From assembly GCA_003343565.1 (NCBI GenBank), contig QALA01000065.1:1-64000 (forward strand): a stretch of DNA of 64,000 nucleotides, in the 5' to 3' direction. Every line of letters starts with the position of its first letter. Position 1 is the first letter of the stretch. The stretch is from Verrucomicrobiota bacterium. GTDB taxonomy: Bacteria > Verrucomicrobiota > Verrucomicrobiia > Opitutales > Intestinicryptomonadaceae. Of the stretch, positions 18,331 through 28,140 are shown in pieces. Below the pieces are notes generated by a model. That model was not told where the DNA came from, did not search any database, and worked only from the letters and a program-made list of their open reading frames with translations. Position numbers and translations under genes: made by a program.

Positions 18331-19458
18331 ATGAAAATAGGAATATTCACATTTCACCGCGCGCACAATTACGGAGCGATGCTCCAGGCGTACGCGCTTC
18401 AGGAATTTCTGTCCTCAAAGGGCCACGACGCGGAGATTGTGGACTATCGGCCGGACTATATAGAAAACACCTACGCCGTTTTTCCGAAGCTCGAATACTA
18501 CAAGTCCAAAACGCTCACGGAAAACCTGTGGATTTGGCTGCACTGGCCGTTCTACGCGCTGATGTTTCCGGCAAAAATTTTCAGGCGCAGGGTGTTTGAA
18601 AAATTCATATCCGAACATTTCAAATTGTCGGGCGAATTTCCGGCCTGCATGAAAACCGCCGGATACGACGCGACAGTGTTCGGCAGCGACCAAATCTGGA
18701 ATTTCAACATAAGCGGACTCAAGCCCGACAAAGTTTACTGGGGCGCGGAATTTATACCCGCCGGAACCCTGAAACTTTCATACGCGGCAAGCGCGGGCGC
18801 ATACACAAAACGCATCGCCCAAACGGAATCGTTGGGAGAGCTGCTGAACGGATTGGACGCGATTTCCGTGCGCGAAAACGAGCTTGCCGAACAGCTGCGT
18901 CCGCTTTCAAAAAAGCCTATAACAACCGTGCTGGACCCCACCCTTCTCGTCCCTCCCGCCCTATGGGAGGCGCTGGCGCAAGATCCGCGAGAGAAGGAGA
19001 AATACCTGCTCGTCTACGAAGTTTACCACACGCGCTCTACACTCGCCATCGCAAGGAAACTGGCGCGCGAACTCAACCTCAAAATAGTGCGCGTCTGGGC
19101 GGGATACCGCCCGGAAAATCCGCTTTCCACGGAGACGCAGACGTCAGTGCAGCGGTTTTTGGGACTTGTAAAAAACGCCTCATGCGTGGTGACTACGTCC
19201 TTCCACGCCGTCGTATTTTCCGCCGTATTCAAGCGCGACTTCTACTACGTGTCGGACAACAACTCCTCCGAAAACAGGGTCGTGCAAATACTCGACGTGC
19301 TGGGGCTGTCCGACAGAATCGCCCCTTCCGACAAAAAACCGGCTTTTTCAAGCATCGACTGGGACAGGCAAAAGCTGCGGTCGCGCCTTGAGCGCGAGCG
19401 CGAAAATTCCGAGGCGTTCATTCTCCGGGCGCTGGAATCACAAAAGAAGAATCCTTGA
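18331..19458 (+). CDS. Polysaccharide pyruvyl transferase family protein
   Basis: A 375-residue protein of the CsaB/WcaK/EpsI family, which transfers pyruvate from phosphoenolpyruvate to sugars to form ketals. Seen: the N-terminal IGIFTFHRAHNYGAMLQAYA motif, VFGSDQIWN, a central VLDPTLL and the C-terminal TTSFHAVVFSAVF, all typical. Together with the preceding FrhB-like gene it forms a pair that recurs in polysaccharide loci of gut bacteria. It is the last gene of the tightly packed run starting at 14147. Confidence 0.85.
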   Translation: MKIGIFTFHRAHNYGAMLQAYALQEFLSSKGHDAEIVDYRPDYIENTYAVFPKLEYYKSKTLTENLWIWLHWPFYALMFPAKIFRRRVFEKFISEHFKLSGEFPACMKTAGYDATVFGSDQIWNFNISGLKPDKVYWGAEFIPAGTLKLSYAASAGAYTKRIAQTESLGELLNGLDAISVRENELAEQLRPLSKKPITTVLDPTLLVPPALWEALAQDPREKEKYLLVYEVYHTRSTLAIARKLARELNLKIVRVWAGYRPENPLSTETQTSVQRFLGLVKNASCVVTTSFHAVVFSAVFKRDFYYVSDNNSSENRVVQILDVLGLSDRIAPSDKKPAFSSIDWDRQKLRSRLERERENSEAFILRALESQKKNP

Positions 19459-19583
19459 TAACCCGCCGATTTTTACGATGCTCAAACGAACGCTCCAAAA
19501 AATGAAAAACGCGCGGCGCGCGCGGAAATTTCGGTGCGGAAGTTTCGGCAGACGGCGCACCTTGCGCCGCATTCGGGCAATGC

Positions 19584-20594
19584 ATGAATAAATCCAAAGC
19601 GACAATACTGTCAATCCTGCTGTGCATGGCTGTCGCAGCGGCGGCGGGATTTGCGACATACAAGGCGTTGACGCGCTACTATGCCGACTTCGACAACGCG
19701 CTTTTCTACGCGCTTTGCGCCGCGGGCAAAAACGACCCCGGATTCTTCGAACGCGCCCTTCCCAAATTCAAATCCGACTCCAGAAGGCGCGACGCCGAAA
19801 TAGTGTCCGCAATATCAAACGGCGGCATTTTAATCTCCTCCGACCCCGCCGAAACGGCGTTTTTCAACCTCGCCGGAAGGATTCTGCGCGGCGCGCGCAT
19901 CGGGGAGGCGGAACTTGAAAATACGGCGAAAAACGTTTTCGGTTCGAAAGTTCGCCGCATGGAAACGGGGCTCAGGCTGGCCTATCTCGCGCTGTCGCAG
20001 CGCAGATTTGGGCTGGCCGAATCCATAGCCTCAGCATTCGACTGCGATTTGAACCGGCTGCAAGCAACCGCCATTGCGGCGGGGGCAAGATTGGCGGACC
20101 TGAAAAAAACCGCCCCCCACTACGCGCGCGAATTTTCCCTGCTGGACGCCAGCCTGCCAAAAAGGAAAAATCCCGACCTGGCCAAGAAGGCTTCCGACCG
20201 GCTTCGCCAACTGTCCGACGGAACGTACTACTTCAACAAATACCTTCTGGCGCAATGCCTCTCCAACTGCGGCGAATACGGCAAGGCGTTGAACGTCCTT
20301 GAGGACATGTACCGCACAGCCTCAAATCCGCCCTTCAATTTCGCCATACACAGGGAAAAGGTAAGGACGTTTGCCGCAAGTTTTTTTGCGGCAAACGGCG
20401 ACGAGGCGAGACTGAAGTCAGTAATGGACAACGCGGCAAGCCCGGAGGAAACCCTAAAAATACTCTCCGCCGTCGCTCCCGTCTGCGCGCTGGTCATGGG
20501 GCCGGACAAGGCGGCGGAAATCATATCGGAATATTCGAGCTTCGGAAGGCGCGCGGAAATGATGCTCGCCCCGCCCGCGCCGTCGCTGTTTTAA
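19584..20594 (+). CDS. Membrane-anchored helical-repeat protein of unknown function
   Basis: I do not recognise this 336-residue protein. It begins with a short basic N-terminus and one hydrophobic segment (about 7-26), consistent with a signal anchor. The rest is an alpha-helical solenoid of TPR character, for example ALSQRRFGLAESIASAF and CLSNCGEYGKALNVLEDMY. It would sit in the periplasm facing the wall. It lies 125 bp after the pyruvyl transferase on the same strand and may serve envelope assembly, but nothing shows this directly. Confidence 0.6.
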   Translation: MNKSKATILSILLCMAVAAAAGFATYKALTRYYADFDNALFYALCAAGKNDPGFFERALPKFKSDSRRRDAEIVSAISNGGILISSDPAETAFFNLAGRILRGARIGEAELENTAKNVFGSKVRRMETGLRLAYLALSQRRFGLAESIASAFDCDLNRLQATAIAAGARLADLKKTAPHYAREFSLLDASLPKRKNPDLAKKASDRLRQLSDGTYYFNKYLLAQCLSNCGEYGKALNVLEDMYRTASNPPFNFAIHREKVRTFAASFFAANGDEARLKSVMDNAASPEETLKILSAVAPVCALVMGPDKAAEIISEYSSFGRRAEMMLAPPAPSLF

Positions 20595-20730
20595 CGCGCA
20601 AATCTCGAACGCCGAAACGCGCCCGGACGCCCCGCGAACTTTTAAATTCCGCCGCAAACCGCATCCACTTTCGCCCAATCCCGCTTTCGATTGCGCATTT
20701 AATTGGGCAACCAGCCCCGAAAGCCGCAGT

Positions 20731-20992
20731 GTATCTTAAGATTTGATTTTGGAAAAATGAAGTAGGATTTGGAAAAAGGTTCTTGGGAGGGCTGTTGCAA
20801 GGGCGGTTCAGAGAGATTGTAAAGGGAGTTCAGTTTATATTAAACTTGGAACAGGCCGAAAACCTTTCCAAATCTTACTTCATTTGGGGGGGCTGCCGGC
20901 GCAAAAGTTTCCGAACTTAAATTCGTCCGACAAGTCCGCCTCAAAGCCTTTAAATTCCCGCCATTTCCCATCTCCAATCTCATCTTTCAAAT
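20731..20992 (+). repeat. Dispersed intergenic element, copy 1
   Basis: A 262-bp element that starts with GTATCTTAAG and the conserved head ATTTGATTTTGG. Arm 1 (20755-20775, core ATGAAGTAGGATTTGG) and its inverted partner arm 2 (20865-20885, core CCAAATCTTACTTCAT) enclose about 90 bp and could pair over 21 bp with one G-T. The right half ends in CCAATCTCATCTTTCAAA after two 10-bp GGGAAAT-type units on the minus strand. It lies between two gene 3' ends. Other copies: 28930, 56524, 60940; fragment at 34450. The remaining intergenic DNA around it is featureless. Confidence 0.9.
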
Positions 20993-21350
20993 ATCAGCGG
21001 GCGGTATTCCTTTCCGAAAATCTTAAAAAAATGGGCGTCTGTCTCAAGCATTCGATTTTTCCCTCAAACCTTGTAATACGATACAGATTTTATCCTCCAA
21101 ATCTTGCGATGCGATAAAGCAATATCCTCTATTTTTTCGAAAATAAAACTCCCGCGCGCAACGTGCAAGGCGTCCGACTTTTGCGGCAAACATACGGCAA
21201 ACAAAGGCGGAATCTGTTTGCCCGCGCGCGTTCGCGGAACGCGGAACGCGCGAACATAAGGCATGCAAATATGACAAAGCCGCGCAAGCGTCTTGCGCGG
21301 CCGAGCCGCCCTCCGGCGGCCTCCCGAACAACTCCGTTTCGGGCAAGGCG

Positions 21351-21375
21351 AAAAAACCGATTAGAGATTAATCGG
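21351..21375 (-). terminator. Terminator of the efflux operon, overlapping the last stop codon
   Basis: On the minus strand CCGATTA, a 5-nt loop and TAATCGG are followed by six T residues. The stem contains the stop codon of the outer-membrane factor gene. Confidence 0.85.
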
Positions 21376-22882
21376 CAGACTCCATCTCCGCCTTTTCAAA
21401 TTCCTCCTGACTGCGTATCGGCGAGTACATGTCCGCCTTCATCTCCTCCGAGGTGGCCTGCATTGCGTGCGTCCAACCGCCGCCGAGCGCGCCAATCAGC
21501 TCGACGCAGGCGCGATATTTATCGCCCAAAAGAGACAGCTGCAAACGCTCGTTCGCCAGCGCCAAACGCTGGGCGTCGCTGACTGCAAAATAGTCCTCCG
21601 CGCCGAGATCGTACTGTTTCTGCGTCAAATCCTGAACCTTCAAAGACGACTTCGTCACCTCGCGGCGGCGCGCGTACTCCGCGTTCAAATGATTGATGGA
21701 AGTCAGCGCGTTCTCAACGTCGCCTATCGCCGTGAGAACCGTGGCCTTGTAGCGCTCAAGCGCCTGCTTGTGCGCCGCAAGCGCGACCTGCTTTTGGGCG
21801 TAGATGCGCCCGGCCTGAAATATCGGTATGTACACCTGCGGACTGACGCCCCACGCAAAGCTCGCCGAATCGAGCAGCTTCTCAAAATTGTTGCTCTGCA
21901 TGCCCGCGTTGGCCGTAATGGAGACCGTCGGGAAGAATCCCGCCTGCGCGACGCCTATTTGCGCGTTGGCGGCAAAAACCTCCCTCTCGGCCTGCGCGAT
22001 GTCCGGGCGGCGTTCGAGAAGCTGCGACGGCACGGCCTGCGGAAGCTGCGGAAGTTTTTCCTCAAGGGGCTTGGCCTCAAACTTGAACTTCGACGGAGGC
22101 ACGCCCACCAATATCGCCAGCTGGTTTACCGCCAGCGCCATGGAACGCTCCACCGCCGACAACTGCGCGGCGGCCTCGTTCTCCTGAAGCACGGCGCGGT
22201 GCAAGTCCAAGTCGTTCGCGTAATTAAATTTTACGCGGCGGCGCACAAATTCCGTCTGCTCCTTGCGGACTTGAAGCGTGCGGACAAGCAGGTCCTTCTC
22301 CGAAACGTACTGCCTAATCGTGAAATATGTCGAGGCCACATTCGTGTGGAGTATCAGCATCATGTTGTAATACGCGTCCAAAGCGGCCTGCGCCTGCCCC
22401 TCGGCGGATATGACCATGCTCTGAACCCTGCCGAAGAAGTCCAAATCCCACGTGAGCCCGACGCCTACCGCCCAGCGGTTGTACGTCCCGGTGCTTGACT
22501 GCTGGTAGTTTCTCGACGTGCCCGTGCGCGCGTAGTCCGCGTTTGCCGAAGCCTGCGGATACAAGTCGGCCTCGTTCATGCGCGCGTTCTGCCTGGCCTG
22601 TTCGACCGCGTAAAAGGCCGCGGCCAGATTGGGGCTGTTTTTGGAGCTCAGCGCGATGAGATTGTCGAGCGCGGTGTCGGAAAATATGCACCACCATTCG
22701 CCCTTGGGCAGGGTGTCGCTCGGCACGGCCTCCTTCCAAAGCCCGTCGTCTCTGGAGAAGTGTTCGGCGGTCAGGTCCCAGTTCGCCACTTCGGAATCGG
22801 GATTCTCGTAGTCCGGCCCGACCGTGCACGAACACAACAGCCCCGCCCCGAAAACCGCCAGAATATTTATATAATTTCTCAT
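21368..22882 (-). CDS. RND efflux outer-membrane factor (OprM/NodT family lipoprotein)
   Basis: The outer-membrane channel of a tripartite pump. The 504-residue protein has a lipoprotein signal (LLCSC, lipidated C19) followed by TVGPDYENP, the classic start of the NodT/OprM family. Two OEP repeats form the trimeric beta-barrel and long periplasmic helices, including WDLDFFGRV, AVNQLAILVGVPPS and RRPDIAQAEREV. The C-terminal tail is slightly extended and charged. It is the last gene of the tetR-adaptor-RND-OMF operon, 22 bp after the RND gene. Substrates cannot be predicted. Confidence 0.95.
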   Translation of the reverse strand: MRNYINILAVFGAGLLCSCTVGPDYENPDSEVANWDLTAEHFSRDDGLWKEAVPSDTLPKGEWWCIFSDTALDNLIALSSKNSPNLAAAFYAVEQARQNARMNEADLYPQASANADYARTGTSRNYQQSSTGTYNRWAVGVGLTWDLDFFGRVQSMVISAEGQAQAALDAYYNMMLILHTNVASTYFTIRQYVSEKDLLVRTLQVRKEQTEFVRRRVKFNYANDLDLHRAVLQENEAAAQLSAVERSMALAVNQLAILVGVPPSKFKFEAKPLEEKLPQLPQAVPSQLLERRPDIAQAEREVFAANAQIGVAQAGFFPTVSITANAGMQSNNFEKLLDSASFAWGVSPQVYIPIFQAGRIYAQKQVALAAHKQALERYKATVLTAIGDVENALTSINHLNAEYARRREVTKSSLKVQDLTQKQYDLGAEDYFAVSDAQRLALANERLQLSLLGDKYRACVELIGALGGGWTHAMQATSEEMKADMYSPIRSQEEFEKAEMESAD

Positions 22883-22904
22883 ACTTCCATTCCCCTCAAT
22901 AAAA

Positions 22905-25900
22905 TCACTTTTCCGGCAACGCGGGCTTGTACCCGCGCCGAATTACATAGAAGAATACCGGCGTAAAGAGCAAGCCCAAAATTGTCACGCCAAGCATTCC
23001 GAAAAATACCGACGTCCCCAACGCCTGCCTCAATTCCGAACCCGATCCCGTCCCGTAAGCCAGCGGAACCACGCCCAAAATGAACGCAAACGACGTCATC
23101 AAAATCGGGCGCAGCCTGTTCTTCGACGCCGCGCTTACCGCGCTGACTACCTCCTCGCCGCGCTCCTGCCTCTGCTTTGCGAACTCGACAATCAGAATCG
23201 CGTTCTTGCACGCAAGCCCGATTAGCACGACAAATCCGACCTGCGTCATGATGTTGTTGTCCATTCCGCGCAGCAAGACGCCGCTTATTGCGAACAGCAG
23301 CACCAGCGGCACCACCAGAATCACCGACAGCGGCAGCTTCCAACTTTCGTAGAGCGCCGACAGCAACAGGAACACGAACAGCACGCACATTCCAAATATG
23401 TAAATCGAAGTGTTGCCCACGCGCTTTTCCTGGAACGCCAAATCCGTCCATTCTATATCCATTCCGGCGGGCAGATTCTCCTTGGCGATCTTCTCGATGG
23501 CCGCCATCGACTGCCCCGTGCTATAACCGATTCCGCAATTGCCCATCAGCTCCGCCGCCGGATACAGATTGTAGCGGCCGACGCGCTCCGGACCTATCGT
23601 GCGCTTTACGTCGGCAACCGACCCCAACGGCACATTGACCCCGCGCACGTTCGGGACCTTCAATTTGTATATGTCGGATATTTCGCTCCTGTTTCCGCCC
23701 TCGGCCTGCGCCATTACGCGGTAGACTCTGTTGAGAATGTTGAAGTCGTTTACGTACACCGAACCGAGGTTGAACTGCATAGTCTCGAATATGGAGGAAA
23801 TGGGAACGTTCAACTTCTGCGCGCGCTCCCGGTCTATGTCCACATAGAGCTGGGGAGACGAGACGCGGAATGTCGTAAACGCGAGCGACACGGCGGGATC
23901 CTGCATGGATTTCATCGCCAGCATTCGCGTGCATTCCTCCACGGCGTTTATCCCCTTCCCGGTCCTGTCCTGAACCATCGCCTTGAAGTCGCCTCCGGCC
24001 CCTATGCCGTTGACGGCCGGCGGCGTCAGGACGAAAGTCGACGCTTCCGGCACCTGTTTCATCAGGGCGAAAGACAATCCGCTGATGAACGAATCCAGAT
24101 GCAATCCCTTCTTCAAACGCTCGGACTTCGGGTGGAGCTTCATGAATATTGCGCCGGCGTTGGAGGCCTTGCCGAATGTGGCTCCATTCAACCCCACGAC
24201 GGACATGACGGTATCGACGTCCGGAAACGTGCGTATTATGGATACTATCTTCTTCATCACGCTGTCCGTGTGGTCGAGCGCGGCGCCGTCGGGCAGCTGC
24301 ACCGTACAGAACACGTATCCGGTATCCTGCTTGGGTATGAACCCCTTTGGCGTAATGTCGAACAGGTACACGCTGAATGCCAGCATGAGCGCGTACAACA
24401 AAAACATGGGCGCCCACAGCTTTACGATTACGCGCACAAACCTCCCGTATATTTCCGAAATCCACCTGAATCCCGCGTTGAACGCCCTGAAAAACCAGCC
24501 GAACAAAAAGTTCCACGCCCGGCTGAACGTGTCGGGGCGCTCCTGCGGCTTCATCATCAGCGCGCACAGAGCCGGAGAAAGCGTCAGCGATACGACGCCC
24601 GAAAGTATCGTGGAAACCGCTATCGTCAGCGCGAACTGCCTGTAAAACTGCCCCGATATTCCCTCGATAAACGCCGTGGGAATAAACACGCTGCTGAGCA
24701 CCAGCACTATGGCTATGAGCGCGCCCTGCACCTGCGTCATGGCCTTCTTGGTGGCCTCCTTTATTTCGAGGCCGTCGCGCAGATTGCGCTCGACGTTCTC
24801 GACGACGACGATGGCGTCGTCAACCACTATGCCGATCGCCAGCACGAGTCCGAACAGGCTGAGGTTGTTTATCGAGAACCCGAAAAGCGACATGAAAAAG
24901 AACGTCCCGATCAGCGACACCGGAATCGCAAAAAGCGGAATCACGGCCGCGCGCCAATCCTGAAGGAACACCATCATGACGAGAACGACCAGCAAAACCG
25001 CCTCGAAAATCGTGTGGTAGACGGCGTCCACGGAGGCGCGTATGTATTCGGTGTTGTCGACCGCTATGTAGTAGTCCATTCCCGCGGGGAAGTCGGCCTT
25101 CATTTCCTCCAGCGTCTTGCGTATGACTTCCACCGTATGGAGGGCGTTCGTGCCGGGCAGCTGGTAAATGGCCATGGTGACCGCGGGGGAGGCGTCCATG
25201 TAGGAGTCGTCGCTGTAAGTGTAGGATCCCAATTCTATGCGGGCCACGTCTTTGAGCTGGACGATTTTCCCGTCGGGGGTGTACCTGATTATTATGCGCT
25301 CAAACTCCTCCGGCGACGTCAGCCTGCCCTGCGTATTGATGATGAGCTCGTGCGCGGCGTCCGGAGACGAAATCGGGGGCTGGTTGATTTTTCCGGCCGC
25401 AACCTGCTTGTTCTGCTCGCGCAAGGCCGCGACAACTTGCGAGGCGGTCATATTGAAGTGGTCGAGCCTGTCGGGATTGAGCCATATGCGCATGCTGTAT
25501 TCGCGCGAGCCGAAAACCGTGATGTCGCTGACGCCGTAGATGCGCGCGAGGCGGTCGTTCATCTGGGTGATGGCGTAGTTGGTCATGTATATCTTGTCGC
25601 GCGAGCCGTCCGGCGATACGAGGTTGACGGCGACAAGCATGTCCGGAGAGCGCTTCTTGACGACCACGCCTATGTTGCGCACCTCCTCCGGAAGCCTCGA
25701 ACTGGCCATGGAGACGCGGTTCTGAACCTGCACCTGCGCGATGTCGATGTTCGTTCCAAGCTCGAATGTGACGTTTATCGACGCGCTGCCGTCGGCGTTG
25801 CACTGGCTGGACATGTACATCATGTTCTCGACGCCGTTTATTTCCTGCTCCAGCGGCGCTATAGCCGTGTTCATCAAAATCTCCGGCGACGCCCCCGGAT

Positions 25901-26051
25901 AGTTCAGCGTGACCGATATTGTCGGCGGCACGATTTCCGGGTACTGCGTGACAGGCAGGCTCACATACCCGACTATGCCAAGCAGCGTTATTATAATCGA
26001 AACGACCGACGCAAATATCGGGCGATCTATGAAAAAGTGCGAAAACTTCAT
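22905..26051 (-). CDS. RND (HAE1 family) inner-membrane efflux transporter
   Basis: A 1048-residue proton-driven pump of the AcrB/MexB type. It begins MKFSHFFIDRPIFASVVSII. It has 12 transmembrane helices in two symmetric halves, the helix-4 motif LVLAIGIVVDDAIVVVENVE with the proton-relay aspartates, and two large periplasmic porter/docking loops (pattern YPGASPEILMNTAIAPLEQE). The second-half motif VVLIGLACKNAILIVEFAKQ also fits. Length is normal and the frame is intact. It lies between its adaptor (36 bp upstream) and the outer-membrane factor. Its antisense strand carries a 1047-codon open frame that is a composition shadow. Confidence 0.97.
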   Translation of the reverse strand: MKFSHFFIDRPIFASVVSIIITLLGIVGYVSLPVTQYPEIVPPTISVTLNYPGASPEILMNTAIAPLEQEINGVENMMYMSSQCNADGSASINVTFELGTNIDIAQVQVQNRVSMASSRLPEEVRNIGVVVKKRSPDMLVAVNLVSPDGSRDKIYMTNYAITQMNDRLARIYGVSDITVFGSREYSMRIWLNPDRLDHFNMTASQVVAALREQNKQVAAGKINQPPISSPDAAHELIINTQGRLTSPEEFERIIIRYTPDGKIVQLKDVARIELGSYTYSDDSYMDASPAVTMAIYQLPGTNALHTVEVIRKTLEEMKADFPAGMDYYIAVDNTEYIRASVDAVYHTIFEAVLLVVLVMMVFLQDWRAAVIPLFAIPVSLIGTFFFMSLFGFSINNLSLFGLVLAIGIVVDDAIVVVENVERNLRDGLEIKEATKKAMTQVQGALIAIVLVLSSVFIPTAFIEGISGQFYRQFALTIAVSTILSGVVSLTLSPALCALMMKPQERPDTFSRAWNFLFGWFFRAFNAGFRWISEIYGRFVRVIVKLWAPMFLLYALMLAFSVYLFDITPKGFIPKQDTGYVFCTVQLPDGAALDHTDSVMKKIVSIIRTFPDVDTVMSVVGLNGATFGKASNAGAIFMKLHPKSERLKKGLHLDSFISGLSFALMKQVPEASTFVLTPPAVNGIGAGGDFKAMVQDRTGKGINAVEECTRMLAMKSMQDPAVSLAFTTFRVSSPQLYVDIDRERAQKLNVPISSIFETMQFNLGSVYVNDFNILNRVYRVMAQAEGGNRSEISDIYKLKVPNVRGVNVPLGSVADVKRTIGPERVGRYNLYPAAELMGNCGIGYSTGQSMAAIEKIAKENLPAGMDIEWTDLAFQEKRVGNTSIYIFGMCVLFVFLLLSALYESWKLPLSVILVVPLVLLFAISGVLLRGMDNNIMTQVGFVVLIGLACKNAILIVEFAKQRQERGEEVVSAVSAASKNRLRPILMTSFAFILGVVPLAYGTGSGSELRQALGTSVFFGMLGVTILGLLFTPVFFYVIRRGYKPALPEK

Positions 26052-26087
26052 TGTCTTTCCCCTTTTTTATCGGAAGCGCAAACGCCC

Positions 26088-27272
26088 CTACTTCGCCTGG
26101 GCGTCTTTTTTCCCGGCGTCCGCCGCGGGGGGCTGCTCCTTGAGTTCGGAAGGTATGACCTTCGCCCCCGGAGCGGCGCGGTGAAGCCCCTGCGCAACCA
26201 CGCGGTCGGTCGGCGACAATCCCTCCTCTATCACGCGGTACTTGCCGTCGAGCCTCCCGACCTTCACGGCGCGATACTGCGCCACGTTGTCCTTGTCAAT
26301 GACTATAACATAGCGGCTGACGAGGTCCGTGCCGATTATCTCCTCCGGAACGACGAGCGAGTCTCCGACCGCGCCGGGGCGCATTCTCAACTTGCCGAAC
26401 ATGCCGGGAGCCAAATATCCGTCCTTGTTGTCGAAATCGGCGCGCATGGTGAGGCTGGAAGTCTCCTGACCTATGCGGTTGTCGTAATAGTTGAGCGTTC
26501 CCTTAAACGTCTGATGATCGCCCATGACCATGGTGAAATACACCTCCGGACCCGTCCGCTTAACCATGTCTATGCTCTTGAACACCCCGTTCTTGGCGTA
26601 GTTTACAAAATCGCGCTCGCTGATTTCAAAGTACACTTGGACGACGTCGCTTTCGACAATCGTGGCAAGGAGGGTAGAATTTGCCGTCACGAGATTTCCT
26701 ATATCGACAAACCTCTCGCTCATTCTCCCCGACATCGGCGCGCGTATGTGCGTGTAGTCGAGATTGAGCTGGGCTTCCTTCTCGCGGGCGTCGGCATTCA
26801 TGAGCGCGGCTTCCGCGGAGAGCAGCTCGCTTTGGCGCGTCTCCAAGACTTCCTTCGCCAGAGCGTTGGCCGCGTACAGCTCCTTTGCGCGCGCAAGATT
26901 GCTCTTGGCAAGCAGCAGTCGCGCCTCGACCTCCTTGCGGGCGGCCTTGGCCGCGGCCAGCGCGGCCTCGTAGGGACGCGGATCTATGACGAAGAGCAGA
27001 TCGCCCTTTTTGACGTACTCGCCGTCCTGAAAATTCTTTTCCAGCAGGTAGCCGTTCACGCGCGAACGCAAATCGACCGTGGCAACCGCCTGAACCCTCG
27101 CGGTGTATTCGTCCCAAATGTCAACCGCCCTCTTCTGAGGATAGACGAACTTGACCTCCGACATCACAGACGGCATTCCCCCCTGCCCATTTTCCGCCTT
27201 GTCGCAGCCGGACATCGCCGCAGCCGCCGCAAACGCGATTGATACAAAAATTGTGATTGATTTGCCTTTCAT
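26088..27272 (-). CDS. RND efflux periplasmic adaptor (membrane fusion protein, lipoprotein)
   Basis: A 394-residue AcrA/MexA-type adaptor. The signal ends in a lipobox (AMSGC, C23). It is followed by the biotinyl-lipoyl half motifs (VDLRSRVNGYL and LNLDYTHIRAPMSGRMSE), an alpha-helical hairpin with coiled-coil pattern (about 95-165), the beta-barrel and the membrane-proximal domain. The C-terminus is a short Ala/Lys-rich tail. It bridges the RND pump and the outer-membrane channel. It starts 4 bp after the tetR stop codon, so regulator and pump are on one message. Confidence 0.95.
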   Translation of the reverse strand: MKGKSITIFVSIAFAAAAAMSGCDKAENGQGGMPSVMSEVKFVYPQKRAVDIWDEYTARVQAVATVDLRSRVNGYLLEKNFQDGEYVKKGDLLFVIDPRPYEAALAAAKAARKEVEARLLLAKSNLARAKELYAANALAKEVLETRQSELLSAEAALMNADAREKEAQLNLDYTHIRAPMSGRMSERFVDIGNLVTANSTLLATIVESDVVQVYFEISERDFVNYAKNGVFKSIDMVKRTGPEVYFTMVMGDHQTFKGTLNYYDNRIGQETSSLTMRADFDNKDGYLAPGMFGKLRMRPGAVGDSLVVPEEIIGTDLVSRYVIVIDKDNVAQYRAVKVGRLDGKYRVIEEGLSPTDRVVAQGLHRAAPGAKVIPSELKEQPPAADAGKKDAQAK

Positions 27273-27276
27273 ATTC

Positions 27277-27948
27277 TTATTCCAAGATTTTATCTATTAA
27301 TTCCGCGTTCACCGCGCCGACCCGCCGCACACAGGCGCGGTCGAAGCACTTCCAGCGCATCGACCTGACAACCCCGGTGCGGGCATTGTTGAAAAGATGG
27401 ACCTGCCCCATGAGCATCTCGGCAATTATATGGGCGCGCTCGCCCGCGTACTTGCCGCCGCTGCCTATTTCCACAAGCTTCCACATCATGTCGCTCACGG
27501 GTTTGAAGGCCTTTTTAAAAAACATATCGAAAACCCTGCCGCTCAAAAATTCCTCGCGCATTATTATCATGATTATGTAGCGCAGGCATTCGCCGGAATG
27601 CCCCTCGCAGGACATTCGGGAGGCCAGTATCGACTTTATCAGCTCCCTGGCCTCCTCCGCTGAACCGCTCTTCTTGACCCTTTCAAACCATTCGCAATGG
27701 CGGCGGTCGTAAATCTCCATAAACTCAACTATCTGCCGCGCAACAGCCTCGTACAAACCGTTCTTGCCGCCAAAATAATAACTTATCGCGGCGTGGTTGA
27801 CGCCGGCCCTCTTGGCGATGCTGCGCGTGCGCGCGGCCGCGAGGGAGTTCATTCCGAACTCCTCAAGCGCGGCGGCCATGATTCTGGATTTGGCGTCGCC
27901 TCCGACGCGTCCGTCCAACATGGCCTGTACGTAGTTGCCCTCCTTCAT
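27277..27948 (-). CDS. TetR/AcrR family repressor, CerR (DUF1956)-like, of the efflux operon
   Basis: A 223-residue one-component repressor. The N-terminal HTH (about 17-62) contains SIAKRAGVNHAAISYYFGGK, a canonical TetR recognition helix. The C-terminal ligand domain (MREEFLSGRVFDMFFKKAF) resembles the CerR/YbiH subgroup. I chose the ATG at 27948 because upstream codons in the longer frame (to 28209) run into a repeat element. It is the first gene of the operon, transcribed with the pump genes rather than divergently, so autorepression from the upstream AT-rich region is likely; a clear operator palindrome was not found. Confidence 0.9.
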   Translation of the reverse strand: MKEGNYVQAMLDGRVGGDAKSRIMAAALEEFGMNSLAAARTRSIAKRAGVNHAAISYYFGGKNGLYEAVARQIVEFMEIYDRRHCEWFERVKKSGSAEEARELIKSILASRMSCEGHSGECLRYIIMIIMREEFLSGRVFDMFFKKAFKPVSDMMWKLVEIGSGGKYAGERAHIIAEMLMGQVHLFNNARTGVVRSMRWKCFDRACVRRVGAVNAELIDKILE

Positions 27949-28140
27949 AAAAATAAAAGTTTTAATCAAATGGTTCAACCTTTTGGTGATGTCAACGCTT
28001 TTTTTGCAAAAAACGCCCCGCCATTCGCATATTCCTAAGGCATTGCGCGGATTAAAAAATGCGCCATTGCCGCGCGATTGCGCGCCCGCCGCCTTTTGCC
28101 GCTTTAATACGGACGCCGCCGATTTCCCGATTTCCACTTT

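Noticed and set aside
24099..27242. A 1047-codon open frame antisense to the RND pump and adaptor
   Set aside because: It mirrors the codon structure of the sense genes, has no motifs and is Arg/His/Val-rich; it is a shadow of GC-rich coding DNA.
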